From the IMG/VR virus record IMGVR_UViG_3300044954_000249, positions 1 through 55,910 of that record: a stretch of DNA of 55,910 nt. One strand, 5' to 3'. Positions 39,512 to 48,100 of this stretch are shown here, in pieces; position 1 is the stretch's first letter; each line of letters begins with the position of its first letter. The position numbers and the translations under genes are program-made. The stretch comes from a virus. The notes under the pieces were generated by a model. It saw nothing but the letters and a program-made list of their open reading frames with translations, had not been told where the DNA came from and did no database searches.

Positions 39512-40408
39512 TTATACTTTATTGAGGGTTAATTGACAAGACCCCCCAACCGTATATACGGGGAGGCTATTGTAAGAATAATTACCAGCGGTAAGTTGAT
39601 TGTTCGCGACTATATTTACTTGATTTGAATTAAAGTCTGTTTGCGTTGCTGTCCCATAGAAATAGAGCACTTGGTGGAAATATGTCATATCATAAACAGC
39701 CACGGTCCATTCTGTGCCGTTTTGAGTTACTTCTGCCCGCACTTCTCTGTATGAATCGTCTGTGTTCGTATTCGAGCATGGATCCCAAAATTGGAAATGG
39801 CCAGCTTGATAATTTTCGCTTATTCCCGCCGATATAGCCCTCGTGTTATTTAAGCTAATTAAATCCGGGAAATAATGGAATCCATAGGAGAACGGAGAAC
39901 ATATTCCATCAAAATTTGTTTGAGACTGTATGTTCGAGAAGACGCCTTGGGCGACTTCATAAGTGGAGGGTTCTTCTGAGCTCGAAGAAGATGACGAGCT
40001 GGAGCTGGAAGAAGACGTAGGTTGAGCTTCGATCTTAGAGAAAAACACCTTCGGTTTTTGAAGGGTCACCAACGCATTATTTAAGGTAGATTCTCCATAC
40101 TGATTTACTACCTTTAAATGGTATGTACCAGTTACCGCTTTTGGCGCGGTGAACATTAAACTTGTATTAGAATAAGAAATCCCGCCTCTGGAAACTCCGA
40201 AGTCTCCCGTTCCTAGACTTAATAAATCAACAAAGTCCAATGGGTTTCCTGAGTTAATAAGGTGAACTTCTGAAAGGTTAAAGAAATTTATACCAGAGTA
40301 ATAATGCTCGGTTGGTCCATTCAAAGTAAAAATGTTTTTTCCGCTCTGGAAGGGATTTCCATAAATCTGCGGCGGGTTTTTCTGAATATTTAAAAGCGCT
40401 TTTGACAT
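39512..40408 (-). CDS. Structural protein with TIG-like N domain and polyserine linker, 298 aa
   Basis: Residues about 1-125 are TIG-like (FQSGKNIFTLNGPTEHYYSGINFFNLSEVHLI; GTYHLKVVNQYGESTLNNALV). A run of 13 serines lies at about residues 133-147, then a separate beta-rich domain with paired cysteines (GICSPFSY, DPCSNTN, GSCQLTL). The polyserine linker resembles that in the large protein at 1-2594. Likely a fibre or decoration protein. Gap of one base to the preceding gene. Confidence 0.75.
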   Translation of the reverse strand: MSKALLNIQKNPPQIYGNPFQSGKNIFTLNGPTEHYYSGINFFNLSEVHLINSGNPLDFVDLLSLGTGDFGVSRGGISYSNTSLMFTAPKAVTGTYHLKVVNQYGESTLNNALVTLQKPKVFFSKIEAQPTSSSSSSSSSSSSSEEPSTYEVAQGVFSNIQSQTNFDGICSPFSYGFHYFPDLISLNNTRAISAGISENYQAGHFQFWDPCSNTNTDDSYREVRAEVTQNGTEWTVAVYDMTYFHQVLYFYGTATQTDFNSNQVNIVANNQLTAGNYSYNSLPVYTVGGSCQLTLNKV

Positions 40409-40409
40409 A

Positions 40410-41102
40410 TTATAGTATTACCTTTACTTCTCCAGATATTGCGCCAGTTGGGATTATACCAGTTAATAAAAAATATTGGACTATACCAAATAAACCCGTC
40501 GCATTTTCTCCATTGAATTGTACTGGAAAATACCCAGTATGACCACTTAAAGAAAGATCATTTAAAAAATATTTTCCAGAAATCCTTAACTCTTCTCCCG
40601 TTCTGGGGTTAGTCGGATAAAAGCCAGTAATTTCAACAACAGGAATAAAATTAAAATTAGATTCAGTAATTAATTCATTTTGCCCTATAACCTTTAACTT
40701 ACCACGAACATTCCCAGAAGGAACGTCAAATGTTAAATTGTTATTATCTACAGAAGAAAAGGAGCACGCCAAATCATTAAGAAATACGCCTGAGACTTGG
40801 GTCAAAGCATCTCCATATAAGTTAATTGTCTTTTGAAAATAGCCCGTATAATAATCCAAGTAATTAATAACAGGATATGGTGAAAAAAAATCGGTAGTCT
40901 CTCCGCTTACAGGTGGTTCGGAGAGTCTTGATACCAATGTAATTTTACCATAAGCCGCCCCGGCTGGAACCCTTATGCTTAACGAACTATCATCTATAGT
41001 TTCAAATGTAGCCCGCTGGTTTTGAAAAAATACATCTGTTACGATGCTCAAGCTTGAGCCAGTAATACTAATTAATTCTCCTATTTTTCCTGTAATTGGC
41101 AT
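40410..41102 (-). CDS. IPT/TIG-repeat structural protein, 230 aa
   Basis: Nearly entirely TIG-like repeats: GKIGELISITGSSLSIVTDVFFQ, YTGYFQKTINLYGDALTQVSGVFLN and FYPTNPRTGEELRISGKYF, with RVPAGAAYGKITLVS and FDVPSGNVRGKLKVIG as the paired second strands. Three tandem units with a short end. The gene begins 1 base after the stop of the 331-aa gene (TAATATG junction), so translation is coupled. Confidence 0.8.
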   Translation of the reverse strand: MPITGKIGELISITGSSLSIVTDVFFQNQRATFETIDDSSLSIRVPAGAAYGKITLVSRLSEPPVSGETTDFFSPYPVINYLDYYTGYFQKTINLYGDALTQVSGVFLNDLACSFSSVDNNNLTFDVPSGNVRGKLKVIGQNELITESNFNFIPVVEITGFYPTNPRTGEELRISGKYFLNDLSLSGHTGYFPVQFNGENATGLFGIVQYFLLTGIIPTGAISGEVKVIL

Positions 41103-41103
41103 A

Positions 41104-42099
41104 TTAGGCTATTATAGAGCTTGATATTGATATTGACGAAGTAGTCCTTGTTTCTCCGCCTAAATTTATTACTGTAATCGGCCCAGAAATAGACCCCATA
41201 GGTAATTCTGCCCGTATTTGAGAATCGCCATCGATGATAACCTTGGGGCTTTTCACATTTGGGTGAAATAGGACTGAGGTCGTTGTCGAAAGGTTTTGGC
41301 CTTGTATAGTCACAAGATTTCCATATATATGTGGCGAAGTAAAAGAAGATATTATAGGAACTGACCCCAAAAGATTTTGTTTAAATGACAGTTCTGTCGT
41401 CATTTTCTGTCCTAAATCGAAATTGAGTTTCTTGGTGTCAAATACCCCATTGAATCCATAACTCTGCCCGCCCATTATAATATTAAATGAAGCAGCGGCG
41501 CCAGAATAAAAGAGGCCCCCACCAACAGAATAAGTCTTCAAATTTAAAGTTGTTTGTTTTTCTGTAAATCTGATATCGGAGGGGGTAATCTGGCCAGCCA
41601 AAATTTTTGGATCTAAATTAGAAGAATAAGAATAAGATATGCCCAAAATATTATCTGAAATATTAACTCCCGTATGGTAAAAAGACACGTCGCTAGAAGT
41701 TAAAATGCCGGTAATATTTTCTTGATTTTTTGAGCTAGAGAATGAGCCGTTTATATCGCCCCAAAAATCTATATTAGCAGTTATTCTAATGGGTTGAAAC
41801 TGCTCCAAATCAAAGCTATAAGAAGATAAATATCCTTTATCTATTTTTAGGCCGCCAACATCTATTGAAAATGACTTCTCCGATGAGATGAAATTAGATA
41901 GGTAATCTTTACCCGTAATTGGATACGAAATTTGAATAGACCCCTTCAGAGATTCCTCAGTTACATAATTGAAACTGGACTTTCTATTAAGTAGGTAATT
42001 CGGAGAAAGGGAGGCGGAATGGTCAATAGAAACCGACTCAGCTAAGAAAGACGCGGAATCGATCTTCACATTAACATTGTTGTAATTCGTATAAGACAT
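41104..42099 (-). CDS. Tail tube-like protein with C-terminal IPT/TIG domain, 331 aa
   Basis: First gene of the minus-strand cascade. Residues about 1-245 are a beta-rich domain (VKIDSASFLAESVSIDHSASLSP start, internal repeats such as TGKDYLSNFISSEKSFSIDVGGLKIDKGYLSSYSFD) that fits a tail tube/major tail protein; the last 85 residues are a TIG domain (IYGNLVTIQGQNLSTTTSVLFHP), comparable in layout to lambda gpV with its C-terminal Ig domain. Tube identity is inferred. A candidate late promoter and a purine-rich AAAAGGAAAAAGG ribosome-binding region precede the ATG. Confidence 0.65.
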   Translation of the reverse strand: MSYTNYNNVNVKIDSASFLAESVSIDHSASLSPNYLLNRKSSFNYVTEESLKGSIQISYPITGKDYLSNFISSEKSFSIDVGGLKIDKGYLSSYSFDLEQFQPIRITANIDFWGDINGSFSSSKNQENITGILTSSDVSFYHTGVNISDNILGISYSYSSNLDPKILAGQITPSDIRFTEKQTTLNLKTYSVGGGLFYSGAAASFNIIMGGQSYGFNGVFDTKKLNFDLGQKMTTELSFKQNLLGSVPIISSFTSPHIYGNLVTIQGQNLSTTTSVLFHPNVKSPKVIIDGDSQIRAELPMGSISGPITVINLGGETRTTSSISISSSIIA

Positions 42100-42121
42100 T
42101 ACCTTTTTCCTTTTGCCATAC

Positions 42122-42142
42122 TATTATTACACTTTTAAGGTC
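42122..42142 (-). promoter_or_regulatory. Candidate late promoter (GTGTAA motif, site C)
   Basis: Minus strand TTAAAAGTGTAATAATAGTA with GTGTAA at 42132-42127, 27 bases upstream of the ATG at 42099; the leader contains AAAAGGAAAAAGG. Confidence 0.5.
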
Positions 42143-42163
42143 TTTTTTAAGAAAAAAAGCGCG

Positions 42164-42184
42164 TTTTTGTGTAAAATATTTAGG
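42164..42184 (+). promoter_or_regulatory. Candidate late promoter (GTGTAA motif, site D)
   Basis: GTTTTTGTGTAAAATATTTA with GTGTAA at 42169-42174, 26 bases before the ATG at 42201; leader AAAAGGGAAAAGG. Mirror image in layout of site C across the divergent region, including the purine-rich ribosome-binding region. Confidence 0.55.
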
Positions 42185-42200
42185 TAAAAGGGAAAAGGCT

Positions 42201-42713
42201 ATGCCATCTATATATAATATTCCTACTTGGAATTCTTCTGTTACTTATAGAAAGAACGAGGCGGTAATATATTTTAATAAATTCTTCTATAGTTTAATAG
42301 ATAATAATCTCAATGAGCCACCTGCTTTTAATTCAATTTATTGGGGGGGGGTGGTCTCGTATAACGGTAAAGAGCGCCCCAATTTCTTTTGGACGCCATC
42401 ATATAACGCCGCAGTAAACCAAGAACCAATTGTAAAAACCATCAAATTTGGAGATGGATACGAGCAAAGAATACCGGATGGAATCCATAATAATTTAATA
42501 AAGATAGATTTAAGTTTTGATAAAAGAGAGACCTACGAAACGGCAGCCATAATCCACTTTCTTACCCTTAGAAAGGGTTCAGAAGCTTTCGTCTTTTCGC
42601 TTCCAGAACCATATACTTCCTCTAGATTAGTCATTTGTAGAAACTGGTCTAACAACTACAATTTCAGTAATAACTATAATATAAAAGCGACGTTTGAGGA
42701 GGTAGTAAATTAA
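42201..42713 (+). CDS. Minor tail protein gpM homologue with N-terminal carbohydrate-binding-like module
   Basis: 170 aa. The C-terminal 105 residues match lambda gpM: IKFGDGYEQRIPDGIHNNLIKIDLSFDKRETYETAAIIHFLTLRKGSEAFVF and WSNNYNFSNNYNIKATFEEV. The first 50 residues (W...VTYRKNEAVIYFNKFFYSLIDNNLNEPPAFNSIYWG) resemble CBM5/12-type modules (W-x-Y-x-x-G-x-x-V..Y..Y...N..P...YW), absent from lambda gpM. First gene of the tail-tip operon. Confidence 0.85.
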   Translation: MPSIYNIPTWNSSVTYRKNEAVIYFNKFFYSLIDNNLNEPPAFNSIYWGGVVSYNGKERPNFFWTPSYNAAVNQEPIVKTIKFGDGYEQRIPDGIHNNLIKIDLSFDKRETYETAAIIHFLTLRKGSEAFVFSLPEPYTSSRLVICRNWSNNYNFSNNYNIKATFEEVVN

Positions 42714-43840
42714 TGAACACAAATCAGGCCCAAATTTCAATAAAGAAGATAAATACTGAGGTGGTAAAATTAAACCCTTCAGCGATAGTCACTTTATTCG
42801 AAATAGACTTAACCGATATAGCAACAGCGGAGCAGCTTTCAATAAATACTTTTTTTAATCAAGGGACCCAACTAAACTCTAATAAAATATTCAGATTCCA
42901 TAATAATTTAAAGCTGATTAGAAGTTCTATATATTTTGGCGGCAAAGAATTTACAGCCCTTCCCATTCAAGCCGAAGGATTTGAAACCACATCTAAAGGA
43001 ACGGCTGCGTCGCCGAAGCTTTCCATGACTTCTTCTGGCGAGGGCCTCGAAGGGGAATCGTTCGGGCTCTTTAAAAGATACCTCAAAGACTTGGGGGATT
43101 TAGTCGGTTCGAAGGTGGTAAGAATAAAAACGTTTGCGAAGCATTTAGATAGAATAAACTTTTATAAATCAAGCAACCCATCTGATTCAAATTATAATGT
43201 TTTATGGTCTTCCTTTGCGCCCGCCCCAGACGATTTTGACCCAGATCCAAATGCCCACTTTCCTCCGGATATTTATTTTATAGACAGAAAATCCGTCGAG
43301 ACTAAGACGACTTTAGAATTTGAACTTAGTTCTATTTTTGATATGCAGGAAGTGAAGCTGCCTAGCAGAGTTCTATTCCAAAAAAATTGTACTTGGCAGT
43401 ATCGCGGAGAAGGGTGTTGCTATGAATCTTCTTCAAATAAAATTAATGCAACTCATGGTAATGCTACTCTTTTAAATTCTGCCCCACCTGTAGCTGATGA
43501 AAAAGACGTAAACATACTCCAATCTATAAGACTAATAAGTCCAAGTGCTGTATTAACATATAAAGGGAGATGGGAGACTCAGAAAGCTTATGTAATCGGC
43601 GATTATGTATTTATTACTGTAAATAATTTAAACTACTATTTTGCTTGTAAAAAGGATACATCTTCAAATTCTCCGCCTAATTTAACCTATTGGATTCAAG
43701 ATCAATGCTCGAAAAGCCTTGCAGGATGTAAATTAAGATGGGGAGCGAGCAGCCCAGCTCAAAATACATCTATTAATGGATCTAATCCTCAAAATGGCAA
43801 TTTACCATTCGGAGGTTTCCCCGGATTATCTAAAGAATAA
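42713..43840 (+). CDS. Minor tail protein gpL homologue, with Fe-S cysteines and an inserted binding-like module
   Basis: 375 aa. N-terminal tail-tip domains, then Cys226, Cys235/236, and after a spacer Cys332 and Cys339, the cysteines that in lambda gpL bind a [4Fe-4S] cluster. Between the cysteine pairs lies an insertion (about residues 287-328: WETQKAYVIGDYVFITVNNL...YYFACKKD...PPNLTYWI) resembling the CBM-like module of the gpM homologue. Stop and start overlap with neighbours by one base. Part of the tail-tip complex under the baseplate. Confidence 0.83.
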   Translation: MNTNQAQISIKKINTEVVKLNPSAIVTLFEIDLTDIATAEQLSINTFFNQGTQLNSNKIFRFHNNLKLIRSSIYFGGKEFTALPIQAEGFETTSKGTAASPKLSMTSSGEGLEGESFGLFKRYLKDLGDLVGSKVVRIKTFAKHLDRINFYKSSNPSDSNYNVLWSSFAPAPDDFDPDPNAHFPPDIYFIDRKSVETKTTLEFELSSIFDMQEVKLPSRVLFQKNCTWQYRGEGCCYESSSNKINATHGNATLLNSAPPVADEKDVNILQSIRLISPSAVLTYKGRWETQKAYVIGDYVFITVNNLNYYFACKKDTSSNSPPNLTYWIQDQCSKSLAGCKLRWGASSPAQNTSINGSNPQNGNLPFGGFPGLSKE

Positions 43841-44562
43841 TGAATTTAACGAGAGAAATTAAGGCTAAAATAATTAAGCATTCTATTAGGGAGTCTCCGA
43901 GAGAATGCTGCGGATTTCTCATGGAAAAAGACGGCAACAGCTTCACGCTAGAATGCCTAAATAGTTCCCGAGATCCAGAAAATTTTTTCCAAATATCTCC
44001 CCAAGATTATCTTCGTAGTGAAAATCATGGCCGTATAAAGGCAGTTTATCACTCTCATATAAAAGAGCACTCTTTCTCCGAATATGATAAGTTCGTAAGT
44101 ATAAGTCATAAAATGCCCTTTATTCTTTATTGTTTGGCTAATAATTCCTTTCAATTTTTTGACCCAGAGATGTCCAACCTAGGAAAATACTTGGGTAGAA
44201 AATTTGATTATAGTAAAAATAATTGCAGTACATTGATTAGGGATTTTTATACTGAAGAGCTTGACAAAAAACTTGGTAATTACATTTCGAGCCCATCTCG
44301 ATTTGATGAAGACGTAAGAGGTATAGAAAAGACCCTCGAAGCTGAAAATTTTCAACAAGTTCCAGCAAATGAACCATATAAGAAATATGACATTCTGGCA
44401 ATGAAAAAAAGAAATCAAAATTTTATTTCGCACTTGGCTTTATATATGGGGAAGGATTTAATTCTCCACCAACCGATGAACGCCGCCTCTAAAATAGAAA
44501 GCTATTCTGAATTCTATAAAAAATTAACCTTAAAAACTTTTAGGCACAAATCTTTGTTATGA
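43840..44562 (+). CDS. Tail-tip protein gpK homologue (JAB/MPN protease plus NlpC/P60 peptidase)
   Basis: 240 aa, two domains. JAB/MPN metalloprotease: Glu22 in PRECCGFL and VYHSHIKEHSFSEYD (His71, His73, Ser80, Asp83). NlpC/P60: catalytic NNCSTLIRDFY (Cys129) and ISHLALYMGKDLILHQP (His198, His210). This is the gpK pair, thought to act in tail assembly and peptidoglycan opening during injection. Overlaps gpL and gpI genes. Confidence 0.9.
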   Translation: MNLTREIKAKIIKHSIRESPRECCGFLMEKDGNSFTLECLNSSRDPENFFQISPQDYLRSENHGRIKAVYHSHIKEHSFSEYDKFVSISHKMPFILYCLANNSFQFFDPEMSNLGKYLGRKFDYSKNNCSTLIRDFYTEELDKKLGNYISSPSRFDEDVRGIEKTLEAENFQQVPANEPYKKYDILAMKKRNQNFISHLALYMGKDLILHQPMNAASKIESYSEFYKKLTLKTFRHKSLL

Positions 44563-45170
44563 GCAATCTATCAAAAGTCAGATTACATGGATATCTTGGG
44601 GAAAAATTTGGGCATGAATGGGAGTTGGATATTAAAAATGTAGCCGAGGCATTAAGGGCTATTGACGTAAATAGGGGAGATTTTTTGAAAACCCTCATGG
44701 AAAATGATTGTAAGGGCATAAGATATAAATTAATTATTAATAGCACTTCTTTCTATGATGAATCTTACGAGCAAAGTAAAAATCTTAATCGATTGAAGGA
44801 TACTGAGTTGTTCATTAATAAAAGAATTGAAACCTTAGATATAGTCCCTTGCTTAGAGGGCGCTGGAGGATTCGCGTCGATTTTCTTCGGCGCCACCTTA
44901 AGTTATGTAGGATATTCTTTTAGCTCCTCCTTCTTACTAACGGCGGGATTAGGTTTAGTGTTTCAAGGCGTGTCAAACCTACTAGCGACACCACCAAAAT
45001 TTGAAGAATTTAGAGAGATACAACAAATAAATAAAAGACAATCCTATTTATTCAATGGCCCTCAAAATTCAGTAAGTGAAGGCGGCCCAATACCAATAGG
45101 ATATGGAAGATTAATAATAGGTTCTCAATTAGTAAGCTATAATACTACAACTTTCGATAAGGCTTTTTAA
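44559..45170 (+). CDS. Tail assembly protein gpI homologue
   Basis: 203 aa. Ubiquitin-like start (KVRLHGYLGEKFGHEWELDIKNVAEALRAID), a Gly/Ala/Phe-rich hydrophobic middle (GGFASIFFGATLSYVGYSF) and FNGPQNSVSEGGPIPIGYGRLIIGSQLVS at the end, in the order of lambda gpI. ATGA overlap with the gpK gene. Not part of the mature virion in lambda, needed for tip assembly. Confidence 0.88.
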   Translation: MSNLSKVRLHGYLGEKFGHEWELDIKNVAEALRAIDVNRGDFLKTLMENDCKGIRYKLIINSTSFYDESYEQSKNLNRLKDTELFINKRIETLDIVPCLEGAGGFASIFFGATLSYVGYSFSSSFLLTAGLGLVFQGVSNLLATPPKFEEFREIQQINKRQSYLFNGPQNSVSEGGPIPIGYGRLIIGSQLVSYNTTTFDKAF

Positions 45171-45173
45171 TTT

Positions 45174-48100
45174 ATGTCTACGGAATTCATACTGATGAAT
45201 AATGGCGCAAGCGGCTTCGCTGTTTCAAGCGGCGTAATAACCGATTTGCTTTGCGAGGGTGAAATAGAAGGGGTCGTGAATTATGAATATACAGACCTCA
45301 AAGGGACACGCGGTTCTGTCGGCTTCGATTCTGTAGTTACTACCAATATCGATTACTTAAGATCAATTTATTTTAACGAAGAGCCAATCAAGGATAAACA
45401 AGGACTTTTTAATTTTCAACAAGTAGATATCCGGACAACCAAGGGCACCCCGAACGGAGATACTTCTTCTCCATCTTCAGTATTAAAGCCGGACATTTCT
45501 TATACGAGAAGTATAAACGAAAGATTAAGGGGCCGCACAAATGGTAATTCGTCAGAAGATACTTTTGCTAAATATTATTCCATCATTAACAAGAACGTCT
45601 CCAAAATAAAAGTAAACTTAAAAGTCTTATCTTTGTCTTCAGTTACGGGCACTGGCGATGTCGGGAGTACGTCTGTTTCTATTAACACCTATTGCCGCCC
45701 AATTTATATTGACGCCACGTCCCAAGGGTTTAGCGAGGCTGGCAATCCATATACTTTAATAACCGGCATCTCGTCTTCCCCCTATATAAGATCAATTACC
45801 TTAGATTTAGCCAGTTTGATTACTCGATTAGATTTAAAATCCAATAAGAATTTCGTGGGATGGGAGGTAAAAGTATATCGTACCACTTTGGAGCCCACGG
45901 ACACTAAGATAAGAAACCAGACTTATGTTGACAGCATAACTGAAATATATGAAACGCAATTAAGTTATCCCAATACATCGGTCGTTTACGCTGGCTTTAA
46001 CGCGGAATACTTCTCCGAGATTCCAGATAGATATTATGACGTAAGAATGCTTAAAGTAAGCGTGCCTAATAACTATGATGTAGTACGTAGAAAGTATAAT
46101 GGAGATTGGAATGGCGCGTTTGCCATGACGAAGCAGTGGACGGATAATCCAGCTTGGTGTTTTTACGATTTAATATCAAATCCTAGATACGGATTAGGTA
46201 AATATCTTACTTCAGATTTAATAGACAAATGGTCTTTATATAAAATAGCTCAATATTGCGATCAGCTCGTAGATGATGGATACGGGGGGTTGGAGCCAAG
46301 ATTTACTTGTAACCTACTCATCCAAAGCAGAGAGGAAGCTTTCAAAGTAATAAATGATATGGCCAGCGTTTTCAGGGCTATTAATTATTATTGCGCTGGA
46401 AATATTTATACAGTTCAAGATGCTCCCAAATCTCCGATATATCAATTCGCTAATGCGAACGTAAATAATGGGGAATTTTCTTATTCAAACTCAAGCAGAA
46501 AAGTCAGACATACCGTAGCTGTAATAAGATATAACGATAAAAACAATTTCTATAAGCCCGCTGTTGAATACGTAGAAGATATTGATGGAATTAGAAAATA
46601 TGGATACAGAGAAATAGAAGCTACGGCATTCGGTTGTACCAGTAGAGGGCAAGCTATTCGCTTCGGCAGATGGACTCTTCTAACCGAAACATTAGAAACA
46701 GAAAGCGTTAACTTTAAAACTGGACCAGAGGGTGGACTCTTAAGGCCCGGAGATGTAATCGACATCATAGATTCAAATAGAAAAATAAGCCAAAGAAGTG
46801 GGCGTACTTTCTTAATTGAAAATAACGTAGCTGGTCAAACCTTAAATGTAACTCTAGATAGAGAATTAAAAGGGTTAGATTCAAATGTGTTTTATAATTT
46901 AAGTTTATCGACGCCTACATTTAATTACGATTCAATATCTGGAGCGGTAATAAGCTCTAGTCAAACACAAGACATAAGAAAAAATCAGATTTTAAATTTT
47001 TCTTTTTCTCCCGCGAATATTACCTCTATTCCAATACGAACTGGGGAAGAGGGCCCCGTTTATGCTTCGAGAATCAATTTCTCAAATAAGTATATAGATA
47101 CAAATGTTTATAATATAATACAAGATACTGTCTGGGGGGTTTTTACTACTGGCATCTCATCTAATCCTAATGTCTCCTTTGAAGAAGGAGTACTCCAAGA
47201 AGAGAAATATAGAGTAATTAACATTAACGAAGACGCAGATAATAATTTTTCAATATCTGCAATTGAATATAACGAATTAAAATATTCAGCAATAGAGTCT
47301 GGCATAGCATTTGATACATTGGGGGCTCAAAATATTTCGCAATTCCCTAAGCCTCCAGCGATACAAGATTTTTCCATATCTCACAGCTCTCTAACTCAAA
47401 ATACTTTTAAATTTAATATTAGTATAATACCCCCCAAGAAAGCAAATGGGGAAACTAATGATGATAATATATCTTATTATGTAATTTACGCTAGGCAATC
47501 TGATGGAAGCTCCAGCCCATTTACAAGCTCTATCCCATCCGATCCACTCACATTAGCCGCCTCAGTTACAAAAGGCGCGAATCCAGTCGGAATTTTAATA
47601 CCAAATAAAGGTGGCAAGTGGTGGTTCAGAGTATATTCTGTAAATCCGCTAGGAGAACGATCTGATCCATCTCCTCAAGATAAAAACTATCAAATCCCAG
47701 AGATTTATCCGATAAAAGACGTACAAGTTAAATCCTTAAGACTGGCAGAGGATATTTTGATTTCTAATGCCCCCGGTTCAAATGACGCATCGCTCAAAAT
47801 TTTTACGACTAACCAACCCAACTTCGCGTGGGAGTCAGTAAATCCAAATAATTTAGGAGACATAAAATACGCAATCAAAATAAAGAAAGACGACGGGACT
47901 TATTCTTTAATAATAGATGAGTGGGAAGATTCCGATTTCACATTTGATGCTCTTTCTAATTTAAGACTGGCTACTAGGGGGGGGAAAACTTACATCAACG
48001 AATATAAAAGAAATTTCTCTTTATATGTAGAAGCGCACGATATAAATAAAAACAGCTCAAAAGGAGACACGGTTTCTAGCAATATTTTTACTTCTCCTAA

